Below are positions 6,104 to 13,414 of a stretch of DNA of 14,063 nucleotides, piece by piece. Position numbers and translations under genes: made by a program. Below the pieces are notes generated by a model. It saw only the letters and a program-made list of their open reading frames with translations, was not told where the DNA came from and ran no database searches. This stretch comes from VAZQ01 sp036522235 (GTDB lineage: Bacteria > Pseudomonadota > Alphaproteobacteria > Rhizobiales > Xanthobacteraceae), in contig DATDGG010000122.1 in NCBI GenBank assembly GCA_036522235.1, positions 1 through 14,063 of the forward strand. The letters are read 5' to 3'. Position 1 is the first letter of the stretch. Each line of letters begins with the position of its first letter.

Positions 6104-8206
6104 TCACCCCGCGCGGATGAGCCGGACCGCCTCATCGCGTTCGAACAGATAGAGCAGGTGCCGCAGCGCTTCGCCGCGCGGCGTGGCCAGCGTCGGGTCG
6201 CGCGCCAGGATGAGCGCGGCATCGTCGCGGGCGGCGCCGATATATTTGCCGTGCAGCTCGATGCGGGCGACCTTGAAGGCGGGCAGGCCCGACTGGCGGG
6301 TGCCGAGCACGTCGCCTTCGCCGCGCAGCCGCAGATCTTCCTCGGCGATGCGAAAGCCGTCCTGCGTCTCGCGCATGATCTTGAGCCGCGCCTTGGCGGT
6401 TTCGCCGAGCGGTCCCTTGTAGATGAGCAGGCAGGTCGAAGGCGCCGCGCCGCGCCCGACGCGTCCGCGCAGCTGATGCAGCTGCGCGAGCCCGAAACGC
6501 TCAGCATGCTCGATCACCATCACGCTCGCTTCCGGCACGTCCACGCCAACTTCGATGACGGTGGTGGCAACCAGGAGCCGCGTCTCGCCTGACGCGAAGC
6601 GCTCCATGGCGCGATCCTTGTCGGCGCCCTTCATGCGGCCATGCACCAGGCCGACGATCGCGCCGAAGCGCGCTTTCAGCGCAGTGAAGCGCTCTTCGGC
6701 GGCGTTGAGATCGACATTCTCCGACTCCTCGACCAAGGGGCACACCCAATAGACGCGCGCGCCCTCACCGAGCGCGCGTCCGACCGCCTCGGCCACCTCC
6801 TCGTAGCGCTCGAGCGGAATGGTGCGGGTATCGATGGGCGCGCGTCCGGCCGGCTTCTCGCGCAGCTCGGAAATATCCATGTCGCCGAAATAGGTCAGCA
6901 CCAATGTGCGCGGGATCGGGGTCGCGGTCATCACCAGCACGTCGACGGCCTCGCCCTTGCGGGCGAGCGCCAGGCGCTGGTGAACGCCGAACCGATGCTG
7001 CTCGTCGACGACCGCAAGGGCAAGATCGCGGAACGCGACCTCCTCCTGGAACACCGCATGCGTGCCGATGAGGACATGGATGTCGCCGAAGGCGAGTCGC
7101 TCGAGCAGCGCGCCACGCTCGGCGCCGCGTTCGCGGCCGGTGAGGATGGCGACATTCATGCCGGCTGCGGTCGCGAGCGGCGCCACGGTATTGAAATGCT
7201 GGCGCGCCAGGAGCTCGGTCGGCGCCATCAAGGCGGCCTGCCGCCCGGCTTCGACCACAGCCGCCGCCGCCATGAGGGCGACGACCGTCTTGCCCGAGCC
7301 GACATCCCCTTGCAGCAGCCGCAGCATGCGCTCGGGCTTGGCGAGATCGGCGACGATGTCGGCGACGGCGCGCGTCTGCGAGGGCGTGAGCGCGAAGGGC
7401 AGCGCGCCGATCAGCTTTTTCCGCAGGTGCCCGGTGCCGGGCGTGGCGCGGCCGGAGGGCCGCCGCAAATGCTTCCGTACCAGCGCGAGCGCGACCTGGC
7501 CGGCCAATAATTCATCATAGGCGAGCCGCGACCAAGCCGGCCGTTCGGGCAAGGCATCGGCGGGCTCGGGGGGCCGATGCAAGATGCGCAACGCCTCCCC
7601 GAAGGGGGGAAATCGCTCGCGCGCAAGCCAGTTTGCCTCCTGCCATTCCGGCAGGTTCGGCAGCTGCGCCAGCGCGGAATCGGCCGCGCGGCGCAACTGA
7701 TTGAGCGCAAGACCTTCGGTCAGCGGATAGACCGGCTCGACCAGCGGCAGCTTGGCGAGATCTGCCTCGCTCACCACGCGGTCCGGATGCACCATCTGCC
7801 GCATGCCGTCATAGATGGCGGCCGTGCCCGATATGTAGCGCACCGCGCCGACCGGCAGGAGCTTGTCGAGATAGTCTTTGTGCGCCTTGAAATAGGTGAG
7901 CACGATGTCGCCGGTGTCGTCGCTGGCGTAGATCAGATAGGGCGCGCGCGGCCGTCGCGGCGGCGGCGGCCGGTGACGGTCGATCTTCACCGCTACGGTG
8001 ACGACTTGGCCGGCGACCACGTCGCGCAGCTTCGGCCGTGCCCGGCGATCGATGGTGCCGGACGGCAGGTGGAACAACAGGTCGATGACGCGCGCCGCCG
8101 CGTCCGCGCGTCCGAGCAGATGCTGGTAGAGTTTTTCCTGCTTGGGACCGATGCCGGCGAGGCTCGTCAGCGGCGCAAACAGCGGATTGAGGACGGCAGG
8201 CCGCAT
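6104..8206 (-). CDS. recG: ATP-dependent DNA helicase RecG
   Basis: RecG is a monomeric double-stranded-DNA translocase that reverses stalled replication forks and processes Holliday junctions and R- or D-loops. The 700-residue protein has the expected order. An N-terminal wedge/OB-fold region (about 1-160) holds LNPLFAPLTSLAGIGPK, DLLFHLP and VYPLTEGL. The superfamily 2 motor follows: Walker A GDVGSGKT (300-307), APTELLARQH, DEQH box (401-404, then RFGVHQR), MTATPIPRT, VHGRM and TTVIEVGVDVP. It ends with QLRGRVGRG (about 578-586) and the RecG-type translocation region. All catalytic motifs look intact. The start MRPAVLNPLF is family-typical although no clear Shine-Dalgarno precedes it. The gene is divergent from sdhE-mfd and ends 9 bp from the convergent DUF502 gene. 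Confidence 0.98.
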   Translation of the reverse strand: MRPAVLNPLFAPLTSLAGIGPKQEKLYQHLLGRADAAARVIDLLFHLPSGTIDRRARPKLRDVVAGQVVTVAVKIDRHRPPPPRRPRAPYLIYASDDTGDIVLTYFKAHKDYLDKLLPVGAVRYISGTAAIYDGMRQMVHPDRVVSEADLAKLPLVEPVYPLTEGLALNQLRRAADSALAQLPNLPEWQEANWLARERFPPFGEALRILHRPPEPADALPERPAWSRLAYDELLAGQVALALVRKHLRRPSGRATPGTGHLRKKLIGALPFALTPSQTRAVADIVADLAKPERMLRLLQGDVGSGKTVVALMAAAAVVEAGRQAALMAPTELLARQHFNTVAPLATAAGMNVAILTGRERGAERGALLERLAFGDIHVLIGTHAVFQEEVAFRDLALAVVDEQHRFGVHQRLALARKGEAVDVLVMTATPIPRTLVLTYFGDMDISELREKPAGRAPIDTRTIPLERYEEVAEAVGRALGEGARVYWVCPLVEESENVDLNAAEERFTALKARFGAIVGLVHGRMKGADKDRAMERFASGETRLLVATTVIEVGVDVPEASVMVIEHAERFGLAQLHQLRGRVGRGAAPSTCLLIYKGPLGETAKARLKIMRETQDGFRIAEEDLRLRGEGDVLGTRQSGLPAFKVARIELHGKYIGAARDDAALILARDPTLATPRGEALRHLLYLFERDEAVRLIRAG

Positions 8207-8238
8207 TAGGGTGCCCGGGCGGGGGATTTGAGGGGCAA

Positions 8239-8247
8239 ATTATCACA
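8239..8247 (-). promoter_or_regulatory. Candidate extended -10 promoter for recG
   Basis: On the minus strand these bases read TGTGATAAT, an extended -10 (TGn followed by GATAAT, five of six matches to TATAAT). No recognisable -35 is present at the standard distance, as is common for extended -10 promoters. The implied start of transcription is near 8232, giving a leader of roughly 25 bases before the recG ATG at 8206. This is motif evidence only. Confidence 0.3.
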
Positions 8248-8277
8248 ATGCCACCCGGCGTGCCGTGCATCCGCCTG

Positions 8278-8306
8278 CTGACTTTGCGCGCCGCGCCGCC
8301 TATATG
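8278..8306 (+). promoter_or_regulatory. Candidate sigma-70 type promoter for sdhE-mfd
   Basis: CTGACT (8278-8283, four of six matches to TTGACA) and TATATG (8301-8306, four of six matches to TATAAT) are separated by exactly 17 bases. The -10 is the clearest A/T step in a very GC-rich stretch. Transcription would begin near 8313, leaving a leader of about 47 bases before the sdhE ATG at 8360. Spacing and position support the call, but neither hexamer is a full match. Confidence 0.4.
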
Positions 8307-8312
8307 ACCATC

Positions 8313-8329
8313 GCCCGGCACGTCCGGGC
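8313..8329 (+). other. Hairpin at the predicted 5' end of the sdhE-mfd transcript
   Basis: A perfect 6-bp all-G/C inverted repeat, GCCCGG (8313-8318) and CCGGGC (8324-8329), flanks a 5-base loop CACGT. It begins seven bases after the candidate -10 box, where transcription would start. It could act as a stabilising 5' stem-loop, or as a DNA site bound by a regulator. It is followed by only ATTT, so it is not a convincing terminator. Confidence 0.35.
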
Positions 8330-8359
8330 ATTTGGCGTTGGCAGGCGAGACCGAAACCG

Positions 8360-8659
8360 ATGACGACACGCTCGAGCGAGGGGCTGGACTTGCGCCGCCG
8401 CAAGCTTCTGTTCCGCTCCTGGCACCGCGGCATGCGCGAGATGGACCTGATCATGGGCGGCTTCGCGGATGCGCGCGTGGCTGCGCTGAGCGAGGGCGAG
8501 CTCGCCGAGTTCGAGCGGTTGATCGAGGTTCCGGACCGCGATTTGCTGGCCTGGATCACCGGCGAGGAGGCGGTGCCACCGGATTTCGACGGCGCCCTGT
8601 TCCGCAATCTGCGCGATTTCCACCTTGGCGGCCGCGGCGCGCGCGGCGGCGCGGGGTGA
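8360..8659 (+). CDS. sdhE: Succinate dehydrogenase assembly factor SdhE (FAD assembly factor, DUF339)
   Basis: SdhE is a small cytosolic helical protein that binds the flavoprotein subunit SdhA (and FrdA where present) and promotes covalent attachment of FAD. The 99-residue protein has the family core RRKLLFRSWHRGMREMDLIM, with the RGxxE motif at 23-27 (RGMRE) and the adjoining MD. LAWITGEE and the closing FRNLRDF match the later helices. The length fits this family, whose bacterial members are about 85-110 residues. The gene leads a plus-strand cluster: its stop lies two bases before the mfd start, so the two are probably translationally coupled. The sdh genes themselves are not in the window, so the pairing with mfd reflects position and not pathway. 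The gene shares a 153-bp control region with divergent recG. Confidence 0.95.
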   Translation: MTTRSSEGLDLRRRKLLFRSWHRGMREMDLIMGGFADARVAALSEGELAEFERLIEVPDRDLLAWITGEEAVPPDFDGALFRNLRDFHLGGRGARGGAG

Positions 8660-8661
8660 GC

Positions 8662-11600
8662 ATGCCCCGATCTCCCGTCGATCTTTTGGCGCCGGGCCGC
8701 GGGCTGACGCTGGCGAGCGTTGCCGACGGCGCGCAGGGGCTGATCGTCGCCGATCTCGCCCGTGCGGTCGCGGCACGCCCGGCTGCGCCGCCGACGAGCG
8801 TTCTGGTGATTTGCCGCGACGGCACCCGCATGGCAGCGCTGGCGCGGGCGCTCGCCTTCTTCGACCCCGGCATCGAGGTGCAGGAATTCCCGGCCTGGGA
8901 CTGCCTGCCCTATGACCGCGCCTCGCCCCATGCGGGCGTGGTCGCGCAGCGGATGACGGCGCTGTCGCGGCTCGCGCATCTCCCCGGACGCGCGGCGCCC
9001 TCGGTCCTCATCACTACCGTCAATGCCGCGCTCCAGCGGGTGCCGGCGCGTGAGCTCGTCGCCGCCCAGGCGCTCGCCGTCACCCCCGGCAATGTGCTCA
9101 ACATGGCCGGCATCACGCGCTGGCTCGAGCTCAATGGCTTCGCCCGCGCTGCGACCGTGCGCGAGGCCGGTGACTATGCGGTGCGCGGCGGCATCATCGA
9201 TCTCTTTGCGCCCGGCCGGCCTGAGCCGGTGCGGCTCGATTTCTTCGGCGACACGCTCGAATCGATCCGCAGCTTCGACCCCGAGAGCCAGCGCACCACC
9301 GACCAGCTGCATGCGCTCGATCTCGTTCCGGTCGCCGAGCTTCAGCTCACCACCGAGACGATCCGGCGTTTTCGGCTCGGCTATGTGGAAGCCTTTGGGG
9401 CGCCCGCGCCGGAGGATCTGCTCTACCAGGCGGTGAGCGAGGGTCGCCGCCACATCGGCATGGAGCACTGGCTGCCGCTGTTTCATGCCCGCCTCGACAC
9501 GATTTTCGACTACCTGCCGGGCTCTGCCGTGGTGCTTGAGCCGCAGGTCGATGACGTGGCGCGTGAGCGCTCCGATCAGATCAAGGACTACTACGAAGCC
9601 CGCCAGCAGGCGCTAGGCCAGCGTGGCGGCGGTCCGCTCTACCATCCGTTGCCGCCGGATCGGCTCTATTTGCCGCCGGCGCAATGGGCCGAGCGGCTCA
9701 CGGCGGCGCCGCTGGCGCGGCTCACGCCGTTTGCGGTGCCGGACGCGCAGGGGGGCGTGATCGATGCGGCCACCAGGCAGGGACGCAATTTCGCGGCCGA
9801 GCGCACCGAGCCGGGGCGCAATGTCTTCGAGGCGGTGGTGCAACACGCGATGAGCCTGCAGGCCGCACGCAAACGCGTGGTTATCGCCTTGTGGAGCGAG
9901 GGCGCGCGCGAGCGCATGGGCCACGTGCTGGCCGATCACGGGCTCGCCAATCTTAACTCCGTGCCGTCCTGGCCGGAGGCCATGCGGCTGCCGGCCCCGC
10001 AGGTTGGACTGGCGGTGCTCGGGCTTGAAAGCGGCTTCGAGACCGATACTGCCGCCGTCATCAGCGAGCAGGACGTTCTGGGCGATCGCCTGGTGCGCCC
10101 GCGCCGGGCGACGCAGCGGGGCGAAAATTTCATCGCCGAGATCACGAGCCTCGCGGCCGGCGATCTGGTGGTTCATGTCGATCACGGCATCGGCCGCTTT
10201 GTCGGGCTGCGCGCCATCGAGGCGGCCGGCGCGCCCCACGACTGCCTCGAAATCCACTATGCGGGCGGCGACAAGCTGTTCCTGCCGGTCGAGAACGTCG
10301 AGCTTTTGTCGCGCTACGGCTCGGAGGATACCGGCGTCGAGCTCGATCGGCTCGGCGGCGTCGCCTGGCAGACCCGCAAGGCGCGCATGAAAAAGCGCAT
10401 CCGCGAGATCGCGGGCGAGCTGATCAAGATCGCGGCCGAGCGGCAGACGCGCGCGGCGCCGCAGCTCACGGTCGCGCACGGCGCTTATGATGAGTTCTGC
10501 GCCGGCTTTCCCTACGAGGAAACCGACGACCAGCAGGCCGCGATCGATGCGGTGCTCAAGGAGCTGGCCGTCGGGCGGCCGATGGATCGTCTCATCTGCG
10601 GCGACGTCGGCTTCGGCAAGACCGAGGTGGCTTTGCGCGCCGCTTTCGTGACCGCGATGACCGGCCGGCAGGTCGCCGTGGTGGTGCCGACCACGCTGCT
10701 GGCGCGGCAGCACACCAAGACCTTCAGCGAGCGGTTCCGCAATTTTCCGGTTCAGATCGGCCAAGCTTCGCGGCTGGTATCGCCGGCCGAGCTTGCGCGC
10801 GTGAAGAAAGGCTTTGCCGACGGCCAGATCGACATCGCGATCGGCACCCATGCGCTGCTCGGCAAGGCCATCAAGTTCAAGGACCTCGCGCTGGTGATCG
10901 TCGACGAGGAGCAGCATTTCGGCGTCGCCCACAAGGAGCGGCTCAAGCAGCTGCGCGCCGAGGTCCATGTGCTGACGCTGACCGCGACCCCGATCCCGCG
11001 CACGCTACAGCTGGCGCTGACCGGCGTGCGGGATTTGTCGATCATCGCCTCGCCCCCGGTCGACCGGCTCGCGGTACGCACCTTCGTGTCGCCGTTCGAT
11101 CCGCTGGTGGTGCGCGAGGCGTTGCTGCGCGAGCGCTATCGGGGCGGGCAGGCCTTCTATGTCTGCCCCCGCATCGAGGACCTGGCGGGCGCCAAGGAGT
11201 TTCTCGACAAGAGCGTGCCGGAAATGCGCGTCGCGGTCGCGCACGGGCAGATGCCCGCGACCGTCCTCGAGGACATCATGGCGGCCTTCTACGACGGCAA
11301 ATACGATCTCCTGCTGTCGACCACGATCGTGGAATCCGGGCTTGATATTCCCGCCGCCAATACCCTGATCGTGCACCGCGCCGACCGCTTCGGCCTGTCG
11401 CAGCTCTATCAGCTGCGCGGGCGGGTCGGGCGCGCCAAGGTGCGCGCCTATGCGCTCCTGACCTTGCCGGCCGAGCGCAAGATCACCGCGCAGGCCGAGC
11501 GGCGCCTCAAGGTGCTGCAGTCGCTCGACACGCTCGGCGCCGGCTTCCAGCTCGCCTCGCACGATCTCGATATCCGCGGCGCCGGCAATCTCCTGGGCGA

Positions 11601-12171
11601 CGAGCAGTCCGGCCATATCAAGGAGGTCGGCTTCGAGCTCTACCAGCAAATGCTGGAGGAGGCGGTGGCGAGCCTCAAGGCCGGCATCAGCGCGCCGGTC
11701 GCCGATCAGTGGTCGCCGCAGATCACCATCGGCATGCCGGTGATGATCCCGGAGGCTTACGTTGCCGACCTGCCGGTGCGGCTCGCGCTCTACCGGCGGC
11801 TGGCGGAGATCGAGGACGAGCGTGACATCGAGGCCTTCGGCGCCGAGCTGTCCGACCGTTTCGGCACGCCGCCGTCCGAGGTCGAGCATCTGTTGCAGAT
11901 CGTCGCGATCAAGACGCTGTGCCGGCGCGCCAATGTGGAGAAGGTGGATGCCGGTCCCAAGGGCGCGGTCATTTCCTTCCGCGACAATGTTTTCGCCAAT
12001 CCGGACCGGCTCATCCGTTTCATCGCCGAGCAGGGACCTTCCGCCAAGGTCAGGCCCGACATGAAGGTCGTGTTCTTCGACGACTGGCAGAAGCCCGAGC
12101 AGCGGCTCAAGGGAACCATGACGATCCTGCGCAGCCTGGTGCGGCTCGCGGCGCCCGCCAAGGCGGCGTGA
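8662..12171 (+). CDS. mfd: Transcription-repair coupling factor Mfd
   Basis: Mfd pushes stalled RNA polymerase off template-strand lesions and hands the site to UvrA. The 1169-residue protein is slightly longer than the E. coli 1148. The N-terminal UvrB-like module contains EFPAWDCLPYDR and DYAVRGGIIDLFAPG. The RNA-polymerase-interacting domain starts near 501 (DLVVHVDHGIGRFVGL). The motor shows Walker A GDVGFGKT (647-654), PTTLLARQH, DEEQH (748-752), TLTATPIPRTLQLAL, and SGLDIPAANTLIVHRADRFG. It continues with QLRGRVGR (917-924) and the translocation motif around LGAGFQLASHDLDIRGAGNLLG. A C-terminal D7 domain (about 1010 on) would clamp UvrA access. All motifs look intact. ATG 8662, two bases after the sdhE stop, is chosen because the same frame runs open upstream to 8332 only as a shadow of sdhE. 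A membrane-protein gene begins one base after its stop. Confidence 0.98.
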   Translation: MPRSPVDLLAPGRGLTLASVADGAQGLIVADLARAVAARPAAPPTSVLVICRDGTRMAALARALAFFDPGIEVQEFPAWDCLPYDRASPHAGVVAQRMTALSRLAHLPGRAAPSVLITTVNAALQRVPARELVAAQALAVTPGNVLNMAGITRWLELNGFARAATVREAGDYAVRGGIIDLFAPGRPEPVRLDFFGDTLESIRSFDPESQRTTDQLHALDLVPVAELQLTTETIRRFRLGYVEAFGAPAPEDLLYQAVSEGRRHIGMEHWLPLFHARLDTIFDYLPGSAVVLEPQVDDVARERSDQIKDYYEARQQALGQRGGGPLYHPLPPDRLYLPPAQWAERLTAAPLARLTPFAVPDAQGGVIDAATRQGRNFAAERTEPGRNVFEAVVQHAMSLQAARKRVVIALWSEGARERMGHVLADHGLANLNSVPSWPEAMRLPAPQVGLAVLGLESGFETDTAAVISEQDVLGDRLVRPRRATQRGENFIAEITSLAAGDLVVHVDHGIGRFVGLRAIEAAGAPHDCLEIHYAGGDKLFLPVENVELLSRYGSEDTGVELDRLGGVAWQTRKARMKKRIREIAGELIKIAAERQTRAAPQLTVAHGAYDEFCAGFPYEETDDQQAAIDAVLKELAVGRPMDRLICGDVGFGKTEVALRAAFVTAMTGRQVAVVVPTTLLARQHTKTFSERFRNFPVQIGQASRLVSPAELARVKKGFADGQIDIAIGTHALLGKAIKFKDLALVIVDEEQHFGVAHKERLKQLRAEVHVLTLTATPIPRTLQLALTGVRDLSIIASPPVDRLAVRTFVSPFDPLVVREALLRERYRGGQAFYVCPRIEDLAGAKEFLDKSVPEMRVAVAHGQMPATVLEDIMAAFYDGKYDLLLSTTIVESGLDIPAANTLIVHRADRFGLSQLYQLRGRVGRAKVRAYALLTLPAERKITAQAERRLKVLQSLDTLGAGFQLASHDLDIRGAGNLLGDEQSGHIKEVGFELYQQMLEEAVASLKAGISAPVADQWSPQITIGMPVMIPEAYVADLPVRLALYRRLAEIEDERDIEAFGAELSDRFGTPPSEVEHLLQIVAIKTLCRRANVEKVDAGPKGAVISFRDNVFANPDRLIRFIAEQGPSAKVRPDMKVVFFDDWQKPEQRLKGTMTILRSLVRLAAPAKAA

Positions 12172-12172
12172 C

Positions 12173-12682
12173 GTGGCGGGCTTCTATGGCGGATTGCTGC
12201 ATCTGGTGCTGATACCGACCCATGGGCTTGCGCTGCTCAGCCTCGGTCTCCTGATCGCCCAACAGCCTGTGGGCCATCGCCTCCTCCCGCAGTGCCTGTT
12301 CGCGCTCGGGCTCTCCGCTGGACTGGTGGCGCTCGCCTTGGCGGTCGGCGAGACGCCCGCGAGCGATGTGCTGCTGACTGCGGTTGCGATCAGCGGCGCC
12401 CTGGTGGCGGCGGCATTGCGCCTGCCGCGTCTGGTCCTGGGCCCGCTTGCAGCCGCGATGGGCGCGGCGATCGGGCTCGATTCGCCTCCCGACGTAATTT
12501 CACTCCAGGAGGCGGTCGCAATGCTGATCGGGACCGGATTGGGAGCGCTGATCGGCTTGGGTCTCGTCGTCGCAGGCGCATCGCGTCTCGCGCGCGCCTG
12601 GCAGCAGATCGGCGTGCGCGTGCTCGGCTCGTGGACCGCGGCAAGCGCGCTGCTCGCGATCGCGGTGCGCTTCGCGCGATGA
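12173..12682 (+). CDS. HupE/UreJ-like integral membrane protein
   Basis: A 169-residue protein with about six membrane segments, near 12-30, 38-58, 66-84, 87-103, 114-135 and 146-167. The N-terminal GGLLHLVLIPTHGLALLSLGLL, with His10 and His17, resembles the first helix of HupE/UreJ proteins. Characterised HupE/UreJ members import nickel or accompany hydrogenase or urease clusters. Here there is no hydrogenase or urease gene, so the substrate is unknown. It starts with GTG 12173, one base after the mfd stop, with AAGGCGG (12160-12166) as a fitting Shine-Dalgarno, and is therefore probably the last gene of the sdhE-mfd transcript. Its end lies 10 bp from the convergent FrnE-like gene. The family call is moderate; the membrane character is clear. 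Confidence 0.75.
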   Translation: MAGFYGGLLHLVLIPTHGLALLSLGLLIAQQPVGHRLLPQCLFALGLSAGLVALALAVGETPASDVLLTAVAISGALVAAALRLPRLVLGPLAAAMGAAIGLDSPPDVISLQEAVAMLIGTGLGALIGLGLVVAGASRLARAWQQIGVRVLGSWTAASALLAIAVRFAR

Positions 12683-12692
12683 GGTCGGAATC

Positions 12693-13361
12693 CTATTCGG
12701 CCGCAACGCGCCTCGCGAGCTCGCCGGCGGCGCGCTCGATCGCGGCGGCGAGCTGTTCGGGCGGCTGCGCGCCGCTTGCAGCGATCAGGCCGCCGAAGAT
12801 GAAGCAGGGCACGCCGTCGATGCCGGCATCCTTGGCGGACTCTGCTTCGCGGGCGACCTCGGCGACGTCCTCGTCGCTCGCCAAGCGGGCGCGGACCTCA
12901 CCGCCGTCGAGGCCGCAATCGGCCGCCGCCGCGACCAGGACGTCCGCCTGCGAGAGATCGCCGCCTTCGCTGAAATAGATTTCCATCAGCCGCTGCTTCA
13001 TGCGCGCCGCATTGCCGGTCTCGCCCGCCCACCGGATCAGCCGATGGCAATCGAGCGTGTTCGGCTGGCGCTTGATCGCATCGCGACGATAGCTGAGCCC
13101 GATCGCCGCGGCGGCCTCGACCACGCGGTTGTTGTTGCTGTTGTAGCGCTCGACCGAGCCGAATTTGGCGATCAGGTAGTCCTCCCGGCTCATGCCTTCG
13201 CGGGGCACCCACGGGTTCAGGAAATAGGGCCGGAAGCGCATCTCGACCGGGATGTCGGGCTTCGAGGCGATCGCCTGCTCCAACAGCCGCTTGCCGATAT
13301 AGCACCAGGGGCAGACGACGTCGGAAATCACGTCGATGGTGAGCGTTGCGCTTGAAGACAT
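12693..13361 (-). CDS. FrnE-like DsbA family oxidoreductase
   Basis: A 222-residue thioredoxin-fold protein of the DsbA/FrnE family. The CPWC redox motif lies at 17-20, within ISDVVCPWCYIGKRLL. A helical insertion follows (about 50-170, including FRPYFLNPWVPREG and KRQPNTLDCHRLIRWA), and the cis-Pro loop DGVPCFIFGG is at about 183-191, where VPCF contains an additional Cys beside the cis-proline. There is no signal peptide, so it should act in the cytoplasm, unlike periplasmic DsbA. FrnE proteins are linked to thiol-disulfide exchange and oxidative stress, and related folds include glutathione-dependent isomerases, so the substrate is uncertain. ATG 13361 is preferred to TTG 13367, because GGAGGA seven bases upstream fits the ATG. 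The gene follows the GGDEF-like gene on the same strand after 53 bp. Confidence 0.93.
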   Translation of the reverse strand: MSSSATLTIDVISDVVCPWCYIGKRLLEQAIASKPDIPVEMRFRPYFLNPWVPREGMSREDYLIAKFGSVERYNSNNNRVVEAAAAIGLSYRRDAIKRQPNTLDCHRLIRWAGETGNAARMKQRLMEIYFSEGGDLSQADVLVAAAADCGLDGGEVRARLASDEDVAEVAREAESAKDAGIDGVPCFIFGGLIAASGAQPPEQLAAAIERAAGELARRVAAE

Positions 13362-13414
13362 GGACAAATCCTCCGCCGGTCCCTTCCGGGAATGCCGAGA
13401 AGGTAATGTCGCCG

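Noticed and set aside
8332..8661. The mfd frame stays open 330 bp upstream through sdhE, which could suggest a longer Mfd.
   Set aside because: The extra 110 residues are Arg-rich, out of phase with the clear SdhE protein, and absent from the Mfd family. ATG 8662 gives the normal N-terminus.
8206..9486. A long antisense frame over sdhE and the start of mfd, and similar antisense frames at 9613-10968 and 11005-11889.
   Set aside because: All lie opposite well-supported genes, show arginine- and histidine-rich composition without domains, and are explained by GC bias.
12683..12702. Imperfect stem-loop (7 bp including two G-U pairs) between the convergent HupE-like and FrnE-like genes.
   Set aside because: It lacks a U-tract, and on the minus strand the two G-U pairs become A-C mismatches, so a terminator call is not supported.
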